Source: Spirulina sp. DLM2.Bin59 (lineage in GTDB: Bacteria; Cyanobacteriota; Cyanobacteriia; Cyanobacteriales; Spirulinaceae). From it: a DNA stretch of 15,889 bases. A program made the position numbers and the translations under genes. This document shows positions 1 through 7,189 of the stretch, in pieces. The stretch lies in assembly GCA_007693875.1 (NCBI GenBank), contig RECT01000188.1, positions 1 through 15,889 on the forward strand, in the 5' to 3' direction. The notes below the pieces were generated by a model. That model was given only the letters and a program-made list of their open reading frames with translations. It was not told the origin of the DNA and did no database searches. The stretch's first letter is position 1. Every line of letters begins with the position of its first letter.

Positions 1-636
1 GTTACTGATGTGGTCTATGGTTCCGATGGCACCCGGGCCCAAGTGTGGGAGCGGGGTTTACCCCTGGGGGGGTTTTTCCTACCCCTGTTGGGAGAGCACA
101 ATTTGAGCAATGCCCTCGCGGCGATCGCCGTGGCTCGCCAGGTGGGGGTTGATTTCGCCACCATTGCCGCAGCCATGGCAACCTTTGCCGGGGCAAAACG
201 GCGGTTTGAGGTGCGGGGAACCTTCAATGGAGTGACGTTGATTGATGACTATGCCCACCATCCCAGCGAGCTACAGGTGACGTTAGCTTCCGCTAAGTTG
301 CGGGTGCAGGATCAGCCAGGGCAGCGGATTGTGGCGATTTTTCAACCCCACCGCTATAGCCGCACCCAAGCCTTTTTTACGGAATTTAGCCAATCTTTTC
401 AGGATGCTGATGTGGTGATTATCACCGACATCTACAGCGCCGGGGAACCACCCCAAGGGGGGATTACAGGGGAAGCCTTAGCGGCGGCGATCGCCCAACA
501 TCATCCCCAGGTCATGTACCAGAGCACCTTACCGGAACTGACAAATTTTCTGCGGAATTTTCTCTCTCCAGGGGATTTTGCTTTATTTTTAGGGGCAGGC
601 AATCTCAATCAAGTGATTCCAGAGTTGCTGGCCTAA
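1..636 (+). CDS. murC: UDP-N-acetylmuramate--L-alanine ligase, 3' part (5' end outside window)
   Basis: MurC is the cytoplasmic ATP-dependent ligase that joins L-alanine to UDP-N-acetylmuramic acid, the first step of the peptidoglycan stem peptide. The frame is open from base 1, so the gene starts upstream; 211 residues are visible, covering the end of the central ATPase domain and the C-terminal ligase domain. Recognisable Mur-ligase signatures are GEHNLSNALAA (central domain end), IDDYAHHPSE and FQPHRYSRT, which are typical of MurC rather than MurD/E/F, and the C-terminal GAGN motif. A full MurC is roughly 460-500 residues, so about half is missing. It is followed 85 nt later on the same strand by murB, the usual cyanobacterial order, so the two are probably co-transcribed. 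No frameshift or internal stop is seen. Confidence 0.96.
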   Translation, partial: VTDVVYGSDGTRAQVWERGLPLGGFFLPLLGEHNLSNALAAIAVARQVGVDFATIAAAMATFAGAKRRFEVRGTFNGVTLIDDYAHHPSELQVTLASAKLRVQDQPGQRIVAIFQPHRYSRTQAFFTEFSQSFQDADVVIITDIYSAGEPPQGGITGEALAAAIAQHHPQVMYQSTLPELTNFLRNFLSPGDFALFLGAGNLNQVIPELLA

Positions 637-646
637 GGATTTCAAT

Positions 647-663
647 AGCCCTGGCCTAGGGCT
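647..663 (+). other. Small hairpin in the murC-murB spacer
   Basis: AGCCCT and AGGGCT form a 6-bp stem around a 5-nt GGCCT loop, 11 nt after the murC stop. No T-run follows, so it is not a convincing intrinsic terminator. It may be an RNA-processing or stabilising hairpin inside a murC-murB transcript, or chance. Confidence 0.25.
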
Positions 664-721
664 TCATCGGGTTGCACCCCTTTTCGCCTTCAACCTTATT
701 GCTTCTTTAAATATTGTGGCC

Positions 722-1702
722 ATGACTCTGTCCTCTGATCTTCCTGCAACGACGACGACCTACCTTTATCCTGGTTCGTCTACCTATGCGCCCAAACCGG
801 TCAACCCTCCCGGTGGACAATGCCAAATTAAACCCCGTGTCACCTTAGCCAGCTTTACCTCTTTCCGCGTCGGGGGGCCGGCGGAATGGTACGCCTCTCC
901 CCAAACGGAAACGGATCTGCAAGCCTGTTTTGCCTGGGCGGATGGGCGGGATCTCCCCATTACCCTTTTAGGGGCAGGGTCGAATTTACTGATTAGCGAT
1001 CGCGGTCTTCCGGGTTTGGTGATCAGCACTCGCCATCTGCGCTTAAGTGAGTTTGATGAGGCCCGGGGCCGAGTCACTGCTGGCGCGGGGGAACCCATTC
1101 CCCGCCTCGCTTGGCGAGCGGCTAAACGGGGTTGGCAGGGGCTGGAGTGGGCGGTGGGTATTCCTGGAACGGTGGGGGGGGCAGTGGTAATGAATGCCGG
1201 AGCGCACCATAGTTGTATTGCCGATTCCTTAATTGAGGCTGAGGTGTTAAACCCCGATGGCAGGATTGAAACCCTTTACCCTCAAGATTTTCACTACCGT
1301 TATCGCCATTCCAGTTTGCAAGGCGATCGCCGCCTGGTGCTCCGCGCCACCCTCCAACTCCAACCGGGGGCAAGCCGTAGCGAAGTGATGGCCCTTACGA
1401 ACCAGAACCTCCAAAACCGCAAACAATCCCAACCCTACCATCTCCCCAGTTGTGGCAGTGTCTTCCGCAACCCTGACCCCTACACCGCTGGCTGGTTGAT
1501 TGAGCAAATTGGCTTGAAAGGTTTCCAAATTGGCGGGGCGCAAGTGGCCCATCGCCATGCCAACTTCATCCTCAACTGCGGTAATGCCAAAGCCCAGGAT
1601 ATTTTTGAAATTATCCATTATGTCCAGAGCCAAGTGGAAAAGCATTGGTCATTAACACTGCGGCCGGAAGTGAAGGTTTTAGGGGAATTTAGCGTCGCTT
1701 AA
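722..1702 (+). CDS. murB: UDP-N-acetylenolpyruvoylglucosamine reductase
   Basis: MurB is the cytoplasmic FAD enzyme that uses NADPH to reduce UDP-GlcNAc-enolpyruvate to UDP-MurNAc, the substrate of MurC encoded just upstream. Using the ATG at 722 (an in-frame GTG lies 6 nt earlier), the protein is 326 residues. After a poorly ordered, Thr/Pro-rich stretch of about 40 residues comes the FAD-binding core with TSFRVGGPAEW, LLGAGSNLLISD and GLEWAVGIPGTVGGAVVMNAG. The C-terminal substrate domain follows. In PSCGSVFRNP, Ser246 matches the catalytic proton-donor Ser of MurB, and in LRPEVKVLG, Glu316 matches the catalytic Glu. The GWLIEQIGLKG and VAHRHANFILN stretches are also family signatures. Length and motifs indicate an intact enzyme. 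Confidence 0.96.
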   Translation: MTLSSDLPATTTTYLYPGSSTYAPKPVNPPGGQCQIKPRVTLASFTSFRVGGPAEWYASPQTETDLQACFAWADGRDLPITLLGAGSNLLISDRGLPGLVISTRHLRLSEFDEARGRVTAGAGEPIPRLAWRAAKRGWQGLEWAVGIPGTVGGAVVMNAGAHHSCIADSLIEAEVLNPDGRIETLYPQDFHYRYRHSSLQGDRRLVLRATLQLQPGASRSEVMALTNQNLQNRKQSQPYHLPSCGSVFRNPDPYTAGWLIEQIGLKGFQIGGAQVAHRHANFILNCGNAKAQDIFEIIHYVQSQVEKHWSLTLRPEVKVLGEFSVA

Positions 1703-1783
1703 GGCTATGGCCAATCAGGATTACAGGGAGGGCGATCGCCCATCAATCCCCGCCAAGGGCCGACGACTACGGCAACAATCCAT

Positions 1784-1789
1784 TACAAT
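1784..1789 (+). promoter_or_regulatory. Possible -10 element upstream of the ybaB-type gene
   Basis: TACAAT lies 42 nt before the start codon at 1831 in the 128-nt spacer after murB. No good -35 hexamer is seen 17 nt upstream, so this is only a candidate. The rest of the spacer holds one HIP1 octamer at 1732. Confidence 0.25.
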
Positions 1790-1830
1790 CATCAGGGTTA
1801 GCAAATCATCCCCAACACAAATAATTAGGT

Positions 1831-2175
1831 ATGACGCAAGGAAAAGGATTTGGTTTTGGTCTGGGCAAAATGAAGGAACTCACTGAAGCCTTCAAAAAAG
1901 CCCAACAGGTGCAGCAAGATGCTAAAAAGCTCCAAGATGAGCTAGAGCAGATGGAAATTGCGGGCCACAACGAAGCAGGAACAATCACCGTTGTTCTCAG
2001 CGGCAACCAAGAACCCCGCCGCGTCGAAATCACCCCCGCCGCCCTTGAAGTGGGCGCTGAAGAGTTATCCAAAATGGTGTTTGAGGCCATGATGGATGCC
2101 TACGATAAATCCACCCAAACGATGCGGGAACGGATGGAAGAATTAACCAGCGGTTTAAACTTACCGGGTTTGTAG
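1831..2175 (+). CDS. YbaB/EbfC family nucleoid-associated protein
   Basis: This is a 114-residue member of the YbaB/EbfC family, small dimeric DNA-binding proteins proposed to act in nucleoid organisation or gene regulation. The visible layout fits: a Gly-rich start (GKGFGFGLGKM), a long amphipathic helix with heptad-like spacing (residues about 14-46, KKAQQVQQDAKKLQDELEQM), the central beta segment with ITVVLSGNQEPRRVEI, and a C-terminal helical region ending SGLNLPGL. The ATG at 1831 is preceded by a weak purine stretch (TTAGGT). It follows murB on the same strand after 128 nt and may be separately transcribed. Its exact role in cyanobacteria is not settled. Confidence 0.92.
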   Translation: MTQGKGFGFGLGKMKELTEAFKKAQQVQQDAKKLQDELEQMEIAGHNEAGTITVVLSGNQEPRRVEITPAALEVGAEELSKMVFEAMMDAYDKSTQTMRERMEELTSGLNLPGL

Positions 2176-2200
2176 AATTCATGGTTGGGCCATGGTTCTG

Positions 2201-2228
2201 GTAGGGGCGAAAAATTTTTCGCCCCTAC
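2201..2228. terminator. Perfect 28-bp palindrome, probable bidirectional terminator and dispersed repeat
   Basis: The arm GTAGGGGCGAAAAA is followed directly by its exact reverse complement. It lies in the 76-nt gap between two convergent genes (ybaB-type on + ends 2175, FAD oxidoreductase on - ends 2252). A GC-rich stem base with an A5/T5 core can terminate transcription from both sides. From memory, GTAGGGGCG...CGCCCCTAC palindromes are dispersed in many cyanobacterial genomes, so this is probably one copy of a repeat family. The only related sequence I found in the window is the shorter palindrome at 6315-6330. Confidence 0.7.
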
Positions 2229-2251
2229 GCCCGTTTATGGCTCCACCCCCT

Positions 2252-4225
2252 TCAACGCCACTGTTGCCAATCTTCGTTAAAGATCGACGTATCGGGAAAT
2301 GTGGTGTGGTTGCCGGCCCGGTCTAATTCCCCCTGCAATTGACGCAGCAACGGCTGCGGCCGGGGTAGACCTTCAATTAAAACCGGCGGTAAAATCCCCT
2401 GACGCAGCGTAAAATCCGCCACCGTCCCTGCCGCTGCCCCCGCTGACCATTCAAAGGAATGCACCCGATAGGCCGCCGCTGCAATGTGGCTTGTGGCAAT
2501 ACTTTTCCCCGCCACCAATAAATTATCCACATCCTGGGGAATCATTGCCCGTAGGGGAATTTGGAAGGGATAGGCGGCCCCCGCCCCCTGACGTTCACCG
2601 GGCCGCTCAAAATTACCCGGTTTTTCCGGCGGACTCAAGGCCATACAGGGGTGAAAATCGATCGCATAATGGCCAATCCCGACAGAATCGGGAAAAATGG
2701 CGGCGCGACGACGGATCGGGGCCGTGGGGTAGGGGGTTTGATCCGCTACCACGGCGGCGGTTTGGCGGCCAGCGAGGAATGTGCGCAGGGCGCGGTAGGT
2801 GGCAGAATTCAAGGTTTCCCGATAAAAGGGCTGCTCATAATCGGTGCGGCTAATATCAATTTCCGCCACGGTAAAGCCGTCGGGATAGCCGGGGCTAGGG
2901 CGGCCGATGATGCGCCGGCCCTCCCGCATATAGGGGTATTTCGATAAACCGTGGGCTGTCCCCATGGGACTATCAAACCCTTGGAGATAGCGGTGGTTCG
3001 GGTGGGGCTGTTTCACGCCATCCCCCAGTTGGGAATCGGTGGTTCCCGCCACGAGCCAATAGTAGTAACCGAGGGCTAATTCTTCCGCTGCTTGGAGGGT
3101 TTCCACCCGTAGCCCCCCCTGCCATTGCCCCGGCTCCAATTGTCCCAAGGCCTGAAGTTGTTGATGGGTATAGATCAAATTATCGACGGCTGTGCCGGGG
3201 CGATAATCATTGCCCCAAGTCCAGTTTTGCATCGAAATATCGCCAGGACTAACGCTAAGGCGGTTATCCTGGCGCGTGCCGGTACGGTTGAGGTTGTAAT
3301 CCCAGATGCGGCGGTAGGTGAAAACGAGGTTAAAGTTGGCGAGGCGGGGCAGTTCGTAGCTGTAATAGGGGGCGTAGCGATCATAGAAGGGGGGCGGCGT
3401 TTGGGGTTGGGGGTCGGCAGTGGCCGCCATGGCGAAGGTGTAGGTGAAGCCCTGGGTGCAGTAGGGGTCGGGGCGATCGCTGGAAGATGAAGGTTCGAGG
3501 GGGGAGCGGGGATCGATCCCGAGACGGTAGGGAACTTGGGCAAGGGGGAGGAGTTCGCCGGTTTCGGTGGCTTCGATGACGATCCAATTTTCCCCAGCGG
3601 GGACAAAGCGGATCAGGGTTTTATCGAGGCGGGGGGAGGGCTGGGGATCGTAGGCATCCAGGAGGATGGCGGAAAGGGGTTCGGTATTTAAGGGGGCGGT
3701 GCCGGGGGCAGGGCGGTGTTGGATGGCGATCGCTCCCTCAATCCTCCTTTCCCCCATCGCTAAATCCTTAATCACCGTATTGGGGAACCAATGGAGCTTA
3801 CCCCGGCCCTTGCGGGCGGCGGCGGCTAACATTTGGTGCAGAAGGCGATCGCCATCCCCGGGCAAAAAGCAAGCCTCACTCACCCAACAGTTCCCCGGAC
3901 TGAGGCGGCCATAGTGGGCCGCCAAGCGCGATCGCAGGTCTTGATAACCCCGGGGAAAAAAGTTCTGTTGCCGTTGGGTGGTGCGTTCATCAAGGGCTGA
4001 TGTGCCTTGGGCGGAAATTTGCCCCCCGATCCAATCGGTGATTTCCGTTAAACAAACGGTGCGCCCCGCTAACAGGGCCTCATAGGCGGCGGCGGTTCCC
4101 GCTAATCCTCCCCCCGCAATGAGGATCTCGCAGGCCACCACCTGCTCCGATTCTCCCCAAGCGGGGGCGATCGCCACCCCGAAAATGGTCAATAAACTCA
4201 AACCAATGGCTTTAACTGGCCCCAT
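2252..4225 (-). CDS. Exported FAD-dependent oxidoreductase (FAD_oxidored family), substrate unknown
   Basis: With the ATG at 4225 the protein has 657 residues. An in-frame ATG at 4261 would add 12 residues ahead of what looks like a signal peptide, so 4225 is preferred. The N-terminus has Lys5, a hydrophobic run (residues 6-22) and a plausible cleavage site after AWG24, so the protein is probably exported to the periplasm or lumen. The Rossmann dinucleotide motif is at 36-43 (IAGGGLAG), followed by the acidic residue in CLTE and by DWIGGQISAQG, typical of this FAD family. Near the C-terminus NLLVAGKSIATSHIAAAAYR and the EWSAGAAAG stretch complete the FAD fold. The gene overlaps alr by 14 nt, implying translational coupling. 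The family is often annotated loosely; the substrate cannot be inferred here. Confidence 0.82.
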   Translation of the reverse strand: MGPVKAIGLSLLTIFGVAIAPAWGESEQVVACEILIAGGGLAGTAAAYEALLAGRTVCLTEITDWIGGQISAQGTSALDERTTQRQQNFFPRGYQDLRSRLAAHYGRLSPGNCWVSEACFLPGDGDRLLHQMLAAAARKGRGKLHWFPNTVIKDLAMGERRIEGAIAIQHRPAPGTAPLNTEPLSAILLDAYDPQPSPRLDKTLIRFVPAGENWIVIEATETGELLPLAQVPYRLGIDPRSPLEPSSSSDRPDPYCTQGFTYTFAMAATADPQPQTPPPFYDRYAPYYSYELPRLANFNLVFTYRRIWDYNLNRTGTRQDNRLSVSPGDISMQNWTWGNDYRPGTAVDNLIYTHQQLQALGQLEPGQWQGGLRVETLQAAEELALGYYYWLVAGTTDSQLGDGVKQPHPNHRYLQGFDSPMGTAHGLSKYPYMREGRRIIGRPSPGYPDGFTVAEIDISRTDYEQPFYRETLNSATYRALRTFLAGRQTAAVVADQTPYPTAPIRRRAAIFPDSVGIGHYAIDFHPCMALSPPEKPGNFERPGERQGAGAAYPFQIPLRAMIPQDVDNLLVAGKSIATSHIAAAAYRVHSFEWSAGAAAGTVADFTLRQGILPPVLIEGLPRPQPLLRQLQGELDRAGNHTTFPDTSIFNEDWQQWR

Positions 4226-5396
4226 CTCGATAAACCCTGGGTAAACGTTGCTTAAATCCACAGAGGATTTCCCAGCTAATCGTACCGATGAGGTTGGCCC
4301 AAGCTTCGGCGGTAATGTGCCGCTTGCCGTCCTGGCCCAAGAGCGTCACCACTTCCCCCGGTTCCACATCAGGAAAATCACTCACATCGATCATCAACTG
4401 ATCCATCGTAATTGCCCCGATTTGCGCTGCCATTTGCCCCCGCAGTAACACCGCCATTTTTTGGCTCAATAGGCGCGGGATGCCGTCGGCGTAACCAATA
4501 CCCACCACGGCTAAGGTGATGGGGCGATCGCTCACATAGCGATGGCCATAGCTCACCCCGGTTCCAGCGGGAATCTCTTTCACCTGGGTAATCCGCGCCC
4601 GCACCGTCATCACCGGCTCTAAGGAAATTTTCGCCGCTAAATGGGGGGCCGGATAGAGGCCGTAAATCGCCAAACCGGCCCGCACCCAATCGTAATGGAG
4701 CTGGGGATCGCTTAAGAGGGCGGCGGAATTGGCAATGTGGAGGGCGAGGGGATGGATCTGGTGCGATCGCAATTGGGCCACCACCGCTTGAAATCGCTGA
4801 TCTTGGCAAGCCATGAACTGGGGATCGGGATCATCGGCGGTGGCAAGGTGGGAATAGACGCTGGCGAGTTCTAAATGGGGCAACCCTTGCACCCATTGCA
4901 CAAACGCGAGGGCATCTTGCCAGGGTGTGCCTAACCGGGACATTCCCGTATCAATATTGAGATGTACCGGCACAGTTTCCCCCAAATCCGCCAAAACCTC
5001 AGACATGGCCAGGGCTTGGCCCGGGGTGCAGAGGGTGGGTTCGAGGTGATAATTGGCGATCGCCTCAATTTCATCGCGACGGTGAATCGCCCCCAACACC
5101 AAAATCGGAGCCGCGATCCCCGCCTCCCGCAGCGTCATCCCCTCCTGGGAGGTGGCCACCGCCAACCGTTGCGCCCCCGCCGCCAACACCCTGTGGGCCA
5201 CGGGGATCACCCCATGGCCATAGGCATCGGCCTTCACCACCGCCATCAACGCCGTCCCCGGTTGCAAAATGCTTAAAATTTGCTGCACATTGCGCCCCAA
5301 GGCATCGAGGTTAATTTCCACCCAAGCCCGCTGATCCTCAGTTACCGTCAGGGTTTGGGGATTTCGATCCTGTAGTACCATGGTTTCAAAACTCAC
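4212..5396 (-). CDS. alr: Alanine racemase
   Basis: Alanine racemase interconverts L- and D-alanine with pyridoxal phosphate and supplies D-Ala for peptidoglycan. The 394-residue protein has the PLP-binding Lys55 in MAVVKADAYGHG and the second catalytic base Tyr283 in GTGVSYGHRY, followed by VVGIGYADGIPR. HLNIDTGMSRLG (145-156) and the QLMIDVSD stretch are also conserved in the family. The N-terminal barrel and C-terminal beta domain are complete. The start is uncertain: a GTG at 5396 or an ATG at 5381 (5 residues shorter); neither has a clear Shine-Dalgarno sequence. It is divergent from the response-regulator gene and is the first gene of a two-gene unit with the FAD oxidoreductase. The cell-wall role matches murC and murB nearby. 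Confidence 0.95.
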   Translation of the reverse strand: MSFETMVLQDRNPQTLTVTEDQRAWVEINLDALGRNVQQILSILQPGTALMAVVKADAYGHGVIPVAHRVLAAGAQRLAVATSQEGMTLREAGIAAPILVLGAIHRRDEIEAIANYHLEPTLCTPGQALAMSEVLADLGETVPVHLNIDTGMSRLGTPWQDALAFVQWVQGLPHLELASVYSHLATADDPDPQFMACQDQRFQAVVAQLRSHQIHPLALHIANSAALLSDPQLHYDWVRAGLAIYGLYPAPHLAAKISLEPVMTVRARITQVKEIPAGTGVSYGHRYVSDRPITLAVVGIGYADGIPRLLSQKMAVLLRGQMAAQIGAITMDQLMIDVSDFPDVEPGEVVTLLGQDGKRHITAEAWANLIGTISWEILCGFKQRLPRVYRDGAS

Positions 5397-5437
5397 GTCA
5401 TACCGATTGGAGGAGAACCAGGCCCCCTCTGGTTTAA

Positions 5438-5458
5438 TCAGGGGCTAGTCTAGCCTGA
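5438..5458. promoter_or_regulatory. Imperfect palindrome in the alr / response-regulator divergent spacer
   Basis: GGCTAG-T-CTAGCC (5443-5455) is a perfect 6+6 inverted repeat. It extends outward to TCA...TGA if a 2-base GG bulge is allowed. It sits 42 nt upstream of the alr GTG, within the divergent control region, so a dimeric regulator could bind here. No assignment to a known regulator is possible. Confidence 0.35.
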
Positions 5459-5507
5459 ATTTCAAGGAATGCTGGCTTTCTTACCCCAAAAAGCAACCCG
5501 TAGCCAG

Positions 5508-5527
5508 TGTTACAACATTTTGTAACA
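5508..5527. promoter_or_regulatory. Operator-like inverted repeat upstream of the response regulator
   Basis: TGTTACAA-CATT-TTGTAACA is a perfect 8+8 inverted repeat with a 4-nt centre. It lies 48 nt upstream of the preferred GTG start (5576) of the response-regulator gene. Its presence argues against the most upstream possible start (GTG at 5507). It does not match the NtcA pattern GTA-N8-TAC, the RpaB HLR1 direct repeat, or the cyanobacterial LexA box as I know them. Autoregulation by the downstream response regulator is possible but unproved. Confidence 0.45.
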
Positions 5528-5575
5528 GTGTTTGTTATGGTAAGGAGACATTGCGCACTTGGTAGGTTTGGCTCC

Positions 5576-6352
5576 GTGGGTTCAGGTCAAATACTCATCA
5601 TCGAAAGTAATCCCCATTTGCGATCGCTCCTCGGTTGGCATTTGCAACAGGCGGGCTATCGCATCCACCAAGCCGCCGGCTTACAGCAAGCGCGGGAATT
5701 TCTCAACCGCCATCAGCCGCCCCTGGTCATCCTGGAGCCGGATCTTCCCGATGGCAATGGCTTAGAACTTTGTCAATGGCTGTTCCAACAGCGGCAATCC
5801 CTCGTCTTAATCCTCTCCGCCAAGGATGGCAGTCACGATGTTGTCACCGGCCTCAAAGCCGGAGCCGATGACTATTTGAAAAAACCCTTTGGCATGCAGG
5901 AATTAATGGCGCGGGTAGATGCCCTGTTGCGGCGTTGTCGTGTCACCAGTGTGCCCCTCTTGTTGAACTATGGGGATCTGAGCATTGATCTAGTGCAGCG
6001 ACGGGTTCACCTTTACGGTCGCTATATCGACCTCACCCCCCAGGAATTTAGCCTTCTTTACGTCCTCGCCCAAGCCGAAGGCGCACCCCTCAGCCGTTCG
6101 GAGCTGCTCCATCGTGCTTGGCCCGATGCCATTGATAACCCCCGCACCATTGACACCCATGTGTTATCGCTGCGGAAAAAATTAGTGCCAACGAGCGATG
6201 GGTACGCTAGCGCGGATCGCACCGACCACCCCAGCCTGATCCAAACCGTCCGCAATGTTGGCTATTGCTTCAATATTGATCTGCTCAAAACCGAGGGGGA
6301 AACGAGCGAAACTCAGGGGCGATCGCCCCTCCCCGTCTCCGCTGGCCGCTAA
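5576..6352 (+). CDS. Atypical OmpR/PhoB-family response regulator with Glu at the phosphorylation site
   Basis: This is a DNA-binding transcription regulator of 258 residues from the GTG at 5576, which has GGTAGG just upstream; in-frame starts at 5537 (ATG) and 5507 (GTG) would add residues outside the receiver fold. The receiver domain spans about 5-120 and a winged-helix domain about 130-235, with the usual LTPQEFSLL, RTIDTHVLSLRKKL and LIQTVRNVGYCF segments. The receiver is non-canonical. The paired acidic residues are Glu10-Ser11 (IIESNP) and the phosphoacceptor position is Glu54 (VILEPDLPDG) instead of Asp. Ser81 and Lys103 are kept. The wing has an insertion of about ten residues (around 205-218). 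It may act without phosphorylation, with Glu mimicking the phosphorylated state. No histidine kinase gene is adjacent. Confidence 0.88.
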   Translation: MGSGQILIIESNPHLRSLLGWHLQQAGYRIHQAAGLQQAREFLNRHQPPLVILEPDLPDGNGLELCQWLFQQRQSLVLILSAKDGSHDVVTGLKAGADDYLKKPFGMQELMARVDALLRRCRVTSVPLLLNYGDLSIDLVQRRVHLYGRYIDLTPQEFSLLYVLAQAEGAPLSRSELLHRAWPDAIDNPRTIDTHVLSLRKKLVPTSDGYASADRTDHPSLIQTVRNVGYCFNIDLLKTEGETSETQGRSPLPVSAGR

Positions 6353-6391
6353 TCGGTACAATGGGGAGCCGGACTGTTTCACTGAATACCC

Positions 6392-6784
6392 ATGCTGCAA
6401 TCCTCCATCAACGCCCAAGACTTGGCGGCCCTTGATAATCAACTCTCCAAACGATTCATCGACCTTGATCCCGATGGCTATTTCATCATCTTTTTAGATC
6501 GGGAAGCCGGTTTAATCTGTGCCTCCCACTACACCAACACGATCAGCGAGAAAGGCCTCGCCCTCGACCCCGCAACGGGGAAACCCATCCCCGTGCGGGG
6601 CAAAGTCGAACGCACCCCCACCGCCATCTTTACCGGCCGCACCGCCAAAGAACTGGGGATGAAAATCACCGAGCAAACCCAACCCTGCCCCCTCTCCCGT
6701 TTCGATCACGCCCTTTACCTCGGTCGGGAATTCGTCCGCGCCGAACTCGCCCTCATCCAAGGCACCGACTACATCCAAGACTAA
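6392..6784 (+). CDS. DUF4346 family protein, function unknown
   Basis: This soluble 130-residue protein matches my memory of the DUF4346 family, conserved in cyanobacteria and related to a domain attached to dihydropteroate-synthase-like proteins in archaea. Visible conserved blocks are DPDGYFIIFLDREAG (26-40), CASHY (43-47), FTGRTAKELG (80-89) and, after Cys99, PLSRFDHALYLGREF running into an acidic-ended helix that finishes GTDYIQD. No signal peptide or membrane segment is present. The gene starts 39 nt after the response-regulator stop and may be co-transcribed with it. A TACAAT at 6357-6362 could be a -10 element, but no -35 is visible. A pterin- or folate-related role is only a guess from the archaeal relatives. 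Confidence 0.75.
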   Translation: MLQSSINAQDLAALDNQLSKRFIDLDPDGYFIIFLDREAGLICASHYTNTISEKGLALDPATGKPIPVRGKVERTPTAIFTGRTAKELGMKITEQTQPCPLSRFDHALYLGREFVRAELALIQGTDYIQD

Positions 6785-6862
6785 AACCCCATCCCCCATT
6801 CCCTATCCCCCCAACCCCAGGGTTTGATATCATAAAACCCCAACCTCACTATCAAAACAATC

Positions 6863-7075
6863 ATGGGCGAATCCAAACGTCGCAAAGCATCCCTCGGTGA
6901 AAAGTACGGCCAAGAATCCCGGATTTTGCCGTGGTTGCCCATCACCAAAAGCCAATCCGAGCGGTTCATGAAGATCACCACCCGGGGAGCCTGGATCGGC
7001 ATCGGCAGTTTAGCCACCGCTTGGCTCGTGATCCGCTTCATTGGCCCCGCCTTTGGCTGGTGGGAAGTGTATTAA
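6863..7075 (+). CDS. DUF2839 family small membrane protein
   Basis: The 70-residue protein has the pattern of the DUF2839 family of cyanobacteria and photosynthetic eukaryotes: a basic N-terminus (MGESKRRKASLGEKYGQ), a short PWLPITKSQ segment and one transmembrane helix (about 43-61, GAWIGIGSLATAWLVIRFI), ending GPAFGWW. The many Lys/Arg before the helix place the N-terminus in the cytoplasm by the positive-inside rule. The function is unknown. It is 78 nt after the DUF4346 gene and 114 nt before glgP, all on the plus strand. The upstream spacer is C-rich and holds an inverted repeat GGGTTT/AAACCC (6820-6840) enclosing TGATATCA, possibly a control site. No clear ribosome binding site is seen. 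Confidence 0.8.
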   Translation: MGESKRRKASLGEKYGQESRILPWLPITKSQSERFMKITTRGAWIGIGSLATAWLVIRFIGPAFGWWEVY

Positions 7076-7189
7076 TCGGGGGCAAAATTGAGCCAGCGAA
7101 TCAAAGAGAGTATTAAGAAGCACACATCCTTGCCCAGATCACGGCACAATAAATCCAAGCACTGCCGGATTTAGGAGCAAGCAATTCCC

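Noticed and set aside
3125..3606. Open frames on both strands inside the FAD oxidoreductase gene
   Set aside because: They are low-complexity (Pro/Ser or Gly/Val-rich) shadows in GC-rich coding DNA; the oxidoreductase frame is continuous and has family motifs.
5508..5527. NtcA or RpaB binding site
   Set aside because: The sequence is TTACA...TGTAA, not GTA-N8-TAC, and it is an inverted rather than direct repeat, so it fits neither pattern.
5507..5575. Upstream start for the response regulator (GTG at 5507)
   Set aside because: It would place an 8+8 palindrome inside the coding region and add residues not seen before a receiver domain; GTG 5576 has a better ribosome binding site.
6512..6799. 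Gly-rich minus-strand frame over the DUF4346 gene
   Set aside because: The composition is GC-driven and the opposite strand carries a recognisable conserved protein.
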